Positions 53,199 through 61,320 of a stretch of 64,000 bases of DNA are shown piece by piece. The DNA lies in NCBI RefSeq assembly GCF_001902145.1, contig NZ_MRST01000026.1, positions 364,342 through 428,341 of the forward strand, in the 5' to 3' direction. Source of the DNA: Pseudomonas fluorescens (GTDB lineage: Bacteria; Pseudomonadota; Gammaproteobacteria; Pseudomonadales; Pseudomonadaceae). Under the pieces are notes generated by a model, which was not told the DNA's origin, ran no database searches, and saw nothing but the letters and a program-made list of their open reading frames with translations. The position numbers were made by a program, and so were the translations under genes. The stretch's first letter is position 1. The number at the start of each line of letters is the position of its first letter.

Positions 53199-53214
53199 TT
53201 GAGCGATCGCTCAA
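53199..53214. promoter_or_regulatory. TetR operator 1 (perfect palindrome)
   Basis: TTGAGCGATCGCTCAA is a perfect 16-base palindrome, 44 bases before the TetR start. Confidence 0.75.
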
Positions 53215-53220
53215 AGATAC

Positions 53221-53236
53221 TTGAGCAGTCGCTCAA
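53221..53236. promoter_or_regulatory. TetR operator 2 (near-perfect palindrome)
   Basis: TTGAGCAGTCGCTCAA repeats operator 1 except at the two bases AG (in place of GA) in its centre. The two sites start 22 bases apart, about two helical turns, so two dimers could bind on the same face. Confidence 0.7.
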
Positions 53237-53267
53237 TAATAGCGTCTATTACTCATCTGGTGCACCC

Positions 53268-54182
53268 ATGACATCCGTCACGCCACAAATTCTGATCGAA
53301 GAAAGCAAGAAAATCGGCCAACAGTCTGCCAGCCAAACCCTCAAGGCTATTGCCAGAGCCTATCCCGGCAAGCTGTCTTGCACCTTGTCGCTGGTGGCGC
53401 TGGAGAACGCACTGTTGTTGGCTTACCCACTGTTTGCCGGGTTCGCGGTGGATTCGATTATCCGTGGCGATACCACCAGTGCGTTGCTCTATGCCGCCGT
53501 GGTCATGGCGTTCTGGGCCGTCGGGGCCGCGCGACGGGCGCTGGACACACGCACGTTCACGCGCATCTACGCAGACCTTGCGGTGCCGGTCATTCTCAAC
53601 CAGCGCCAGCAGAACCACAGCACCTCGAAATCGGCGGCACGGGTGGTACTTGCTCGGGAGTTTGTCGACTTCTTTGAAAAGCACGTGCCTATCATCGCCA
53701 CGGCGTTGGTGTCGATTGTGGGCGCGGCAGTGATGCTGATCGTGATTGAGCCATGGGTAGGCATGGCGTGCCTGGCTGCCCTGTTGCTGTGCAGCACCTT
53801 GTTGCCACGTTTTGCCCAGCGCAATCAGGCGCTGCACGAACGTCTGAACAACCGCCTGGAAAAAGAAATCGGCCTGGTCGAAAAGGTCGGCGCGCCGACC
53901 CTGCGACGCCACTACCAGGTGCTGTCGCGCTTACGCATCTGGCTGTCAGACCGCGAGGCTGCGGCGTTCCTGTTTATCGGCATGACCGCGGCCTTACTGT
54001 TCGTGGTTGCGATCAGCCAATTGGCCATGTCCCCAGCGGTCAAGGCCGGCCACATCTACGCCGTCATGACCTATCTGTGGACCTTCGTCACCAGCCTGGA
54101 CGAAGCGCCAGGCATGGTCGACCAACTGGCGCGGCTCAAGGACATTGGCAAGCGCGTAGACCCAGGGCTTGGAGAACCCTGA
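53268..54182 (+). CDS. ABC transporter membrane-domain protein without ATPase
   Basis: This 304-residue protein has the layout of an ABC exporter transmembrane domain: ANPLL-type helix near LSLVALENALLLAYPLFAGF, then AVVMAFWAVGAARRALDTRT, FTRIYADLAVPVILNQRQQN, a long central helix pair and IYAVMTYLWTFVTSLDEAPG, the coupling region before an ATPase would begin. No Walker A, signature or Walker B follows; the protein ends normally after LGEP. It starts at 53268 with a poor ribosome-binding site, opposite the TetR gene. It either needs an ATPase encoded elsewhere or has another function. Confidence 0.82.
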   Translation: MTSVTPQILIEESKKIGQQSASQTLKAIARAYPGKLSCTLSLVALENALLLAYPLFAGFAVDSIIRGDTTSALLYAAVVMAFWAVGAARRALDTRTFTRIYADLAVPVILNQRQQNHSTSKSAARVVLAREFVDFFEKHVPIIATALVSIVGAAVMLIVIEPWVGMACLAALLLCSTLLPRFAQRNQALHERLNNRLEKEIGLVEKVGAPTLRRHYQVLSRLRIWLSDREAAAFLFIGMTAALLFVVAISQLAMSPAVKAGHIYAVMTYLWTFVTSLDEAPGMVDQLARLKDIGKRVDPGLGEP

Positions 54183-54185
54183 GCC

Positions 54186-56162
54186 TCAACGAAACCGATC
54201 CACCTCATGGCGCAAACCTGCCGCCAAGGTCTCCAGTTCCTTGGCGGTAACCGCCAGGTTGGAAACCACTTCCCGTTGCTCGCTGTTGGCCAGCGCAATG
54301 CTCTGCAGGTTACTGCTGAGCAAGGTCGCGGTGCTGCTCTGTTCCTGGGTGGCGGTGGTGATCGCAGCAAATTGCTGGCCGGCCGAGCGGCTTTGCTCGT
54401 CGATACGCGCCAGGGCCGAGGCCACGTCGGCGTTGCGCTTCAGGCCTTCCTGCATCAGCGCATTGCCGTGTTCCATGGTGCTGATGGCGTTGCCGGTTTC
54501 CTGCTGGATGCTCTGAATCATGCCGGAGATTTCATCGGTGGCCTGGCGGGTGCGCGAAGCCAGGTTGCGCACTTCGTCGGCGACCACGGCAAAACCACGG
54601 CCTTGCTCACCGGCGCGGGCGGCTTCGATGGCGGCGTTGAGCGCAAGCAGGTTGGTCTGTTCAGCGATGGCGGTAATCACGCCGACAATCCCGCCGATTT
54701 CCTGGGAACGCTGGCCCAGGGTGTTGATCACTGCCGCGGTGCTGTTCAGTGCAGTGGCGATATGCTCCAGGGACGATGACGCCTCTTGCATCGAGGTGCG
54801 GCCGATACGGGTTTGCTGGGCATTCTCTTGAGCCAGGCGCTCGGTATTACCCATGTTGTCGGCGATATTCAGCGAGGTAGCGCTGAACTCTTCAACCGCA
54901 CCGGCCATGCTGGTGATCTCGCCGGACTGCTGTTCCATGCCTTCGTAGGCCCCACCGGACAAGCCCGACAGCGCCTGGGCGCGACTGTTGACCTGTTCAG
55001 CGGCGGTACGGATATGCGACACCATGGTCGACAGCGCTTCACCCATCTGGTTGAAACTGCGCGCCAGCTGGCCGATTTCGTCATGGCTGGACACGTTGAG
55101 ACGCGCGCTCAAATCGCCCGCGCCCAAGGCCTGGGCCTGGCGCACCAGTTCGCTCAATGGCGCCAGCTTGCTGCGCAACAGCCACACCGTGGCGCCCACT
55201 GCCAGCAACATCGCCAGCACACTGCCGATCACCAGGCGGATGCCGACTTCCCAAGTCACTGCACGAATCTCAGCCTTGGGCATGCTCGCTACCACCGCCC
55301 AAGGGCCGCCTTCGAACGGCACCGAGACGCTATAGAAATCTTCGTTCTTGTCGCTCCAGAAATGGCCTGCACCCGGCTTTTTCGCCAGGTCGAGCATCAC
55401 CGCAATCGCCTGATCCGGCGCTTGCACGCCAGCCGGCGGCACCAGCCAGTGCTTTTGCTCATCCAGCAGCGCGAGGGAGCCGGTCTGGCCGATGCGGAAG
55501 CGCTTGAGGTTTTCAAACTGGGCGTTCTGGGCATCGGTGTAATCGAAACCGATGAACAGCACGGCGATGACCTGCCCATTGCTGTCACGTACGGGGCTGT
55601 ATTGGGTCATGTAGGAGCGGTCGAACAACACGGCACGGCCGATGTAGGTCTGGCCGCTCACAACGCGCTGGTAGGCCGCGCCCTGACGGTCGAGCACGGT
55701 GCCAATGGCGCGATTGCCATCCTGTTTGGTCAGGGAGGTGCTGACGCGGATAAAGTCGTCGCCGCTGCGCACGAACACCGTGGCCACGCCACCGGACATC
55801 TGCTTGAACTCATCCACTTCTTCGAAGTTGTTGTTCAGCACCTCGTTGCCCAGGTAGAGGCTCGGCGTCTGCACGCCGGCCACGGCCACGGGCTGGTCCG
55901 CACGCACACTCAAGCCGGCGCCGAAGCGCTTTTCAAACAGCCCGCTCAAACGCTGGGTGCTTTCGCGCAACGTGCTGTGGAAGGTGTTGAGTTGGTCGGC
56001 GAGCAAACGCGCCTCGCTGGCCAAGTGTTCCTCGCGGGTGGCGAGGTTGGCGGAGTCGAGGGTACGCAGGGCAAAGACCGTACTGCCGCTGATGACGACA
56101 GCCAGAATCACGGCGAGTGCAAGGCCTAACTGGGAGGCAATCCGGGCACGAGGTTGAGACAT
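54186..56162 (-). CDS. Methyl-accepting chemotaxis protein with Cache sensor
   Basis: This 658-residue receptor has an N-terminal membrane helix (LGLALAVILAVVISGSTVFA), a large periplasmic Cache-type domain (about 35-315; includes SGGVATVFVRSGDDFIRVST, GQTYIGRAVLFDRSYMTQYS and GPWAVVASMPKAEIRAV), a second helix, HAMP (about 345-400), and a cytoplasmic signalling tip IAEQTNLLALNAAIEAARAG followed by VVADEVRNLASRT. The ligand is not predictable. It reads leftward and ends 3 bases past the ABC membrane gene stop (convergent). Confidence 0.95.
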   Translation of the reverse strand: MSQPRARIASQLGLALAVILAVVISGSTVFALRTLDSANLATREEHLASEARLLADQLNTFHSTLRESTQRLSGLFEKRFGAGLSVRADQPVAVAGVQTPSLYLGNEVLNNNFEEVDEFKQMSGGVATVFVRSGDDFIRVSTSLTKQDGNRAIGTVLDRQGAAYQRVVSGQTYIGRAVLFDRSYMTQYSPVRDSNGQVIAVLFIGFDYTDAQNAQFENLKRFRIGQTGSLALLDEQKHWLVPPAGVQAPDQAIAVMLDLAKKPGAGHFWSDKNEDFYSVSVPFEGGPWAVVASMPKAEIRAVTWEVGIRLVIGSVLAMLLAVGATVWLLRSKLAPLSELVRQAQALGAGDLSARLNVSSHDEIGQLARSFNQMGEALSTMVSHIRTAAEQVNSRAQALSGLSGGAYEGMEQQSGEITSMAGAVEEFSATSLNIADNMGNTERLAQENAQQTRIGRTSMQEASSSLEHIATALNSTAAVINTLGQRSQEIGGIVGVITAIAEQTNLLALNAAIEAARAGEQGRGFAVVADEVRNLASRTRQATDEISGMIQSIQQETGNAISTMEHGNALMQEGLKRNADVASALARIDEQSRSAGQQFAAITTATQEQSSTATLLSSNLQSIALANSEQREVVSNLAVTAKELETLAAGLRHEVDRFR

Positions 56163-56332
56163 GACAGCTCCTGGCCGAGGCCAGGATCATCCTGATCTCA
56201 TAGCGCTGCTCGGCAAATTATCGAGTGGGAAACGTTGATGCACGAGGGTTCCAACACCCTTCTTCGGCGGAATTTGGCAATACTTGAGCGAATCACAGGG
56301 GTATCCCGCAAACGATTGCACTAACGCCCCAC

Positions 56333-57253
56333 TCAATCGAGGCGTTCGACCTGGGGCAATTCCATCGCCTTGACTTCACCTTGAAGAAATTCGGCCAGCC
56401 GTCGCAAACGCTCTCCGCCGGGGCGGGTTTTCGGCCACACCAGGTAGTAGCTTTCCCCACTGGCGACCGCCGTAGGCCACGGCAAGCTCAAGCGTGCCTG
56501 CGCCACGTCTTCGGCCACCATCAGCAAATCACCCATGGAGACGCCATAGCCTCGGGCGGCGGCGATCATGCCCAGCTCAAGCGTGTCGAACACCTGCCCA
56601 CCCTTGAGTGAAACGTGAGACGACAGCCCCATGCGCTGCAGCCAGTAACGCCAGTCGCGGCGGTCAGGTGTCGGGTGCAGCAGTTCGGCGGTTGCCAGCC
56701 GCGTCACGTCCCAGGGACCGTCGTCCAACAGATTCGGCGCTCCCACCGGGATCAGCATTTCCGCGAACAGATAACTGGCCTCCCAGTCCGCCGGAAAGTG
56801 CCCGTTGCTGAGCAACACCGCACAGTCGAACGGTTCTTGGTTGAAGTCCACTTCATCAATGCTCATCCACGCACTTGTGAGCTGCACCTCATTGCCTGGC
56901 TGCAATGCGCGGAAGCGACTCAACCGCGCCAGCAACCAGCGCATGGTCAAGGTAGACGGCGCCTTCATACGCAGGATGTCATCTTCGGCATTCAAGGTAT
57001 GGCAAGCACGCTCCAGGGCAGCGAAGCCTTCCCGTACGCCAGGCAGCAACAAACGCGCCGCTTCCGTGAGCTGCAACGTGCGACCGCTGCGCTGGAACAA
57101 TCGGCAGGCGAAATAATCTTCGAGCGTACGGATATGCCGGCTGATCGCACTTTGGGTAATCGACAATTCCTCCGCCGCGCGGGTAAAGGAGTGGTGGCGG
57201 GAGGCGGCTTCAAATGCCCGCAAGGCGTAAAGAGGAGGAAGGCGACGAGACAT
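56333..57253 (-). CDS. LysR family transcriptional regulator
   Basis: This 306-residue regulator has an N-terminal winged HTH (LYALRAFEAASRHHSFTRAA, ITQSAISRHIRTLEDYFACR) of the GcvA-like subgroup and a periplasmic-binding-like effector domain. It is divergent from the MATE transporter gene with 152 bases between starts, so it is the likely local regulator. An inverted repeat lies at 57298-57309. The effector is unknown. Confidence 0.92.
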   Translation of the reverse strand: MSRRLPPLYALRAFEAASRHHSFTRAAEELSITQSAISRHIRTLEDYFACRLFQRSGRTLQLTEAARLLLPGVREGFAALERACHTLNAEDDILRMKAPSTLTMRWLLARLSRFRALQPGNEVQLTSAWMSIDEVDFNQEPFDCAVLLSNGHFPADWEASYLFAEMLIPVGAPNLLDDGPWDVTRLATAELLHPTPDRRDWRYWLQRMGLSSHVSLKGGQVFDTLELGMIAAARGYGVSMGDLLMVAEDVAQARLSLPWPTAVASGESYYLVWPKTRPGGERLRRLAEFLQGEVKAMELPQVERLD

Positions 57254-57297
57254 TCTGCAAGCTCCGACTGCGCAATCTGGAAACCCTACCAGAATCG

Positions 57298-57309
57298 CTC
57301 ATGCATGAG
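57298..57309. promoter_or_regulatory. Candidate LysR operator (perfect palindrome)
   Basis: CTCATGCATGAG is a perfect 12-base palindrome 45 bases upstream of the LysR start in the LysR/MATE divergent region. It contains the T-N11-A-like spacing only loosely; assignment is by position. Confidence 0.35.
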
Positions 57310-57405
57310 TTTTAATCATGCCAACGATCGCTTTTATCCTTTTGTGCAATGCGCTGAATGCGCCGAGAATCAACCCTTCCCCACCTTCCTGACCATTCGA
57401 GTGTG

Positions 57406-58809
57406 ATGATCATGCAACATCCGGCACGTACCGAACTCTGGGCCATTCTGCGGCTATCGGGGCCGTTGATTGCCTCACAGTTGGCGCACATGCTGATGGT
57501 GCTGACCGACACCTTGATGATGGCGCGCTTGAGCCCCGAAGCACTGGCCGGCGGAGGCCTGGGCGCGGCGAGCTATTCGTTCGTGGCGATCTTCTGCATC
57601 GGTGTGATCGCAGCCGTGGGCACCCTGGTCGCCATTCGTCATGGCGCGGGCGATATCGACGGCGCCACTCGCCTGACCCAGGCCGGGCTGTGGCTGGCGT
57701 GGTTGATGGCCCTGGCGGCGGCGCTGCTGTTATGGAGCTTGAAGCCGGTGCTGCTGATGTTCGGCCAGACCGAAACCAACGTGCATGCGGCCGGGCAATT
57801 CCTGACGATCCTGCCCTTTGCCCTGCCCGGCTACCTGAGCTTCATGGCCCTGCGCGGCTTTACCAGCGCCATCGGCAAGGCCACTCCGGTGATGGTGATC
57901 AGCCTGTGCGGCACCGTGGTCAACTACCTGCTCAACCACGCGTTGATCGAGGGTATGTTCGGCCTGCCGAAACTTGGCCTGATGGGCATCGGCCTGGTGA
58001 CTGCCATCGTCGCCAATGGCATGGCGCTGGCATTGATGTGGTACATCCGCAGCAACCGCGCCTACGCCGCCTACCCCCTGAGCACCGGCCTGCTGCGCCT
58101 GAATACCCATTACCTGCGCGAGCTGTGGCGCCTGGGCCTGCCGATTGGCGGCACCTATGCGGTAGAGGTCGGGTTGTTTGCCTTTGCGGCGTTGTGCATG
58201 GGCACCATGGGCAGCACGCAGTTGGCTGCGCACCAGATCGCCCTGCAGATTGTCTCGGTGGCCTTCATGGTGCCGGCGGGGATGTCCTACGCGGTGACCA
58301 TGCGCATCGGCCAGCACTACGGCGCCGGGCAGTTGCTGATGGCACGCATGGCCGGGCGGGTCGGCATAGGATTCGGCGCCATGGTGATGCTGGGGTTTGC
58401 AGCGGTGCTGTGGCTGTTTTCCGACCCGCTGATCGGATTGTTCCTCGACCATGACGACCCGGCGTTCCATGACGTCATCGTCCTGGCCGTTAGCCTGCTG
58501 GCCGTCGCCGCCTGGTTCGAATTGTTCGACGGCGTGCAGACCATCGCCATGGGTTGTATCCGTGGCTTGAAGGACGCCAAGACCACCTTCCTGGTGGGCC
58601 TGGGTTGCTATTGGCTGATTGGCGCACCGTCGGCCTGGTTGATGGCGTTCACCCTGGGCTGGGGGCCAACCGGCGTCTGGTGGGGACTGGCACTGGGTCT
58701 GGCGTGTGCGGCGGTGAGCCTGACCTGGGCGTTTGAGGCGAAGATGAAGCGGATGATTCGGCAGGAGCCGGATGCTCCTGTTGGATTCCGAGCGGCCCTG
58801 CCTGACTAG
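57406..58809 (+). CDS. MATE family multidrug/toxin efflux transporter
   Basis: This 467-residue twelve-helix transporter of the MATE (NorM-type) family has LWAILRLSGPLIASQLAHML, VLTDTLMMARLSPEALAGGG, the repeat in the second half LPIGGTYAVEVGLFAFAALC and MGTMGSTQLAAHQIALQIVS, and a GSTQLAAHQ-type Asn/Gln region. It would export cationic drugs or metabolites using the sodium or proton gradient. The start may be either ATG at 57406 or 57412 (MQHPARTE); the second is the usual family start. It is divergent from LysR. Confidence 0.92.
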   Translation: MIMQHPARTELWAILRLSGPLIASQLAHMLMVLTDTLMMARLSPEALAGGGLGAASYSFVAIFCIGVIAAVGTLVAIRHGAGDIDGATRLTQAGLWLAWLMALAAALLLWSLKPVLLMFGQTETNVHAAGQFLTILPFALPGYLSFMALRGFTSAIGKATPVMVISLCGTVVNYLLNHALIEGMFGLPKLGLMGIGLVTAIVANGMALALMWYIRSNRAYAAYPLSTGLLRLNTHYLRELWRLGLPIGGTYAVEVGLFAFAALCMGTMGSTQLAAHQIALQIVSVAFMVPAGMSYAVTMRIGQHYGAGQLLMARMAGRVGIGFGAMVMLGFAAVLWLFSDPLIGLFLDHDDPAFHDVIVLAVSLLAVAAWFELFDGVQTIAMGCIRGLKDAKTTFLVGLGCYWLIGAPSAWLMAFTLGWGPTGVWWGLALGLACAAVSLTWAFEAKMKRMIRQEPDAPVGFRAALPD

Positions 58810-58826
58810 CGAATGCACGCGGTCCA

Positions 58827-58882
58827 TGTGGCGGCTGGCTTGCCTGCGATAGCGGTAGTGAATCCAACACCGCCATCGCAGC
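58827..58882. repeat. Decayed REPIN
   Basis: TGTGGCGGCTGGCTTGCCTG with CGATAGCGGT, followed after about 15 bases by ACCGCCATCG, is a REPIN that has lost its right outer arm. Confidence 0.65.
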
Positions 58883-58944
58883 ATAGGATCTACACAACTT
58901 TGTGGGTTGTAACAGCAGACGGTAACCACGATGCGAAGCGAGTC

Positions 58945-59225
58945 GCTCTTGATATTGCTCTTGATCTGCTTTTGATCTTAGGCGCCCCGTTAAACCACGC
59001 TGGCCGGAATTCGACAGGGATTTGGGGGGTAAACCGGCAGGGATGCCGGTTTAGCCGCCCCGCGCCATGGATGGCGCGTGGCGGCGGCCCCCCAAATCAC
59101 TGGCGGATTACGGGCACACCGAGCCTGAGCGAGGTGCCGAGTGGTGGGGCAAGAGCGTTTTGCTTACTTTTGCGCTTTTCAAAAGTGAGCCGCCGTCAGG
59201 GCGGAACCCTAAGTGGCCGTTACCG
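58945..59225. repeat. Structured interspersed repeat with cloverleaf core
   Basis: This non-coding element contains a core (59019-59098) that folds as a three-way junction: an outer 11-base stem (GATTTGGGGGG / CCCCCCAAATC), inside which lie one perfect hairpin (TAAACCGGCA, loop GGGA, TGCCGGTTTA; 59030-59053) and a second hairpin (59054-59085) of 15 pairs with one mismatch around ATGG. Further pairings follow to the right (GGCAC / GTGCC near 59113-59138, CTTTTG / CAAAAG near 59166-59183). I recall very similar sequences scattered in other fluorescent pseudomonad genomes. A small open reading frame inside it (59067-59303) looks fortuitous. Confidence 0.72.
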
Positions 59226-59270
59226 CAGCAATGGATATACACACAATCCAACTGTGTTGACTGCCAGGCC

Positions 59271-59370
59271 GCCTTCGCGAGCAAGCCCGCTCCCACAGTT
59301 TGATTGTGGGGTGTCAGGTAGATAGGCGTCGGCTGGCAGGCCGCTATCGCAGGCAAGCCAGCTCCCACAT
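59271..59370 (-). repeat. Two single REP sequences in the same orientation
   Basis: GCGAGCAAGCCCGCTCCCACA (first REP, 59271-59297) and CGCAGGCAAGCCAGCTCCCACA (second, 59341-59370) both read as REP on the minus strand and belong to different subtypes. They are not an inverted pair. They lie just past the stop of the EAL gene (59389). Confidence 0.75.
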
Positions 59371-59388
59371 TTGAACCACTTTGAAGGC

Positions 59389-61053
59389 TTAACCCAACAG
59401 CGCCTGCTGGCTTTGCCCGAACATCAGGTATTCCACCAGTTCTGGCAGCGGCAACGGCTTGCTGATCAGGTAACCCTGGACCTGATCGCATCCAAACAAG
59501 CGCAAAAGCTCAAGCTGCTCAGGGGTTTCCACGCCTTCAGCGACCACTTCCAGGTTGAGGTTGTGGGCCAGGTTGATCATGGCGTGTACCAGCTTGCGGT
59601 TTTCTTCGCGCTCTTCCATGCCGCCCACAAAACTCTTGTCGATCTTCAACAAGGCAATCGGCAGGCTGTTGAGGTGCACAAACGACGAAAAACCGGTGCC
59701 AAAATCATCCAGGGAAAACCGCACACCCAGTCGGCCAAGGGCGTCCATGGTCTGCTTGACCAGGTCGCTGCGACGCATCACTGCGGTTTCGGTCAGTTCG
59801 AACTCCAGCCATTGGGCTTCCACACCGCGCTCGGCAATCAGGCGGCTGAGGGTAGACAGCAACTGGCTGTCCTGGAACTGGCGAAACGACAGGTTGACCG
59901 CCATGTGCAGCGGCGGCAGGCCGCGTTCGCGCAGGTCTTGCATGTCGCGCAGGGCTCGGGAAATCACCCAGTAGCCCAATGGCACGATCAGGCCACTCTG
60001 CTCGGCCAGCGGCACGAATTCACTGGGCGGCAACAAGCCGCGCTCGCCGTGGCGCCAGCGCACCAGGGCTTCGAGGCCAACGATATGACCGTCGTCCAGG
60101 TCCAGTCGCGGCTGGTAATGCAGCTCCAACTCATCGCGACGCAAGGCCCGGCGCAGTTCACTTTCCAGGTCGGCCAGGCTGCGGGCGTTGCGGTTGATGC
60201 GTTCGTTGAAGATATGAAAGGTGCAGCCCTGGGTGCTTTTGGCCTGTTGCATGGCGATGTGGGCATGCCACATCAACGGGTCGGCACCAGCCCGGGCACG
60301 AGCATGGGCCATGCCCAGGCTGCAACCGATCAACAGGCTTTCGCCATCCACCCAGTAGGGCTCGGCCATCACTTCGGTGATGCGCTCGGCCATCCATTCG
60401 GCGCGCTGGGGCGCCCGGCGGGTATCGATCAACAAGGCAAACTCATCGCTGCCCAGGCGCGCCAGTTGGTCCCCGGCTTCGAGCTGGCTCTTGAGCCGCG
60501 ACACCACTTGCAGGATCAAACGGTCGCCCGCCTGATGGCCGAGGGCATCGTTGGCGTGACGAAAGTTGTCCAGGTCCAAGTGACCGAGGGCCAGGCCGCG
60601 GCCTTCGTTTTCTGCCAACCGTGCGGCCAGCAAGGTCTGGAAGCCCTGGCGGTTGGCAATACCGGTGAGCGGGTCCTGCTCGGCCAGGCGCTGCAAGGTG
60701 TTTTCCAGCACGCCGCGCTCGCGCACATGGCGCAGGCAGCGGCGCAATGTGTCGGCGTCCAATGCATCCAGCACCAGCCAATCGCTGACACCCAGCGGCG
60801 ACACCAGTGGCTCCTGCTCCAGCAGCAATACACACGGCAGGCTGCACCGGCCGGGGCCGGGCTGCAGGCTGGGCGTGGTCAATAACACAGCACCCTGGTC
60901 GTCATCGAACAGGCGGCTCACCGAGTCCCAGTTGGGCGCACTGATCAGCACAGCCCCTTCGCCCATCGGCGCCAGGCACTCGCGCAACAACGCTGCCCAC
61001 TCGGGCTCATCGGCCAGCAGCAGCAAACGCAAGGGTTCGACAGGCGTAGACAC
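59389..61053 (-). CDS. Cyclic di-GMP phosphodiesterase-like GGDEF-EAL protein with degenerate receiver
   Basis: This 554-residue protein has an N-terminal receiver-like domain (1-120) without an acceptor Asp (the strand reads VLLTTPSLQ), a GGDEF domain (about 125-290) with an altered site GSDEF (201-205), and an EAL domain (about 300-550) with EAL at 328-330 in GLEALVRWRHG, NLSFRQFQ, FELTETAVM, DDFGTGFSSF and KIDKSFVGG. The EAL catalytic residues look intact, so net hydrolysis of c-di-GMP is likely. By position it corresponds to PA5295 (ProE) next to rep in P. aeruginosa. Confidence 0.93.
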   Translation of the reverse strand: MSTPVEPLRLLLLADEPEWAALLRECLAPMGEGAVLISAPNWDSVSRLFDDDQGAVLLTTPSLQPGPGRCSLPCVLLLEQEPLVSPLGVSDWLVLDALDADTLRRCLRHVRERGVLENTLQRLAEQDPLTGIANRQGFQTLLAARLAENEGRGLALGHLDLDNFRHANDALGHQAGDRLILQVVSRLKSQLEAGDQLARLGSDEFALLIDTRRAPQRAEWMAERITEVMAEPYWVDGESLLIGCSLGMAHARARAGADPLMWHAHIAMQQAKSTQGCTFHIFNERINRNARSLADLESELRRALRRDELELHYQPRLDLDDGHIVGLEALVRWRHGERGLLPPSEFVPLAEQSGLIVPLGYWVISRALRDMQDLRERGLPPLHMAVNLSFRQFQDSQLLSTLSRLIAERGVEAQWLEFELTETAVMRRSDLVKQTMDALGRLGVRFSLDDFGTGFSSFVHLNSLPIALLKIDKSFVGGMEEREENRKLVHAMINLAHNLNLEVVAEGVETPEQLELLRLFGCDQVQGYLISKPLPLPELVEYLMFGQSQQALLG

Positions 61054-61320
61054 GCTAACTCCCTAGACTCTGCAAAATTTCATTAGCGGTGCCATTATGA
61101 CGTGCGGCCTGACAATGACAAAGGATGACAAATGATAGGTGTTATCAAACACGTAGACTGTAAATATTAGTCTCGAATAATCCTTAACATCCTGCGGCAA
61201 AGTAGCAAAACCGGCAAATTTAGATCGAGTGGTACGTCACACCGTCGTTCTATGGCAGCAGAATCTTTCCAGCCTGTTAAAATGCCCGCCCTTTTGAACT
61301 ACGACCCCTGAAATTTCCGT

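Noticed and set aside
59067..59303. Small reading frame in the structured repeat
   Set aside because: It is formed by the hairpin sequences of the interspersed element and has no ribosome-binding site; such frames are often over-annotated in pseudomonads.
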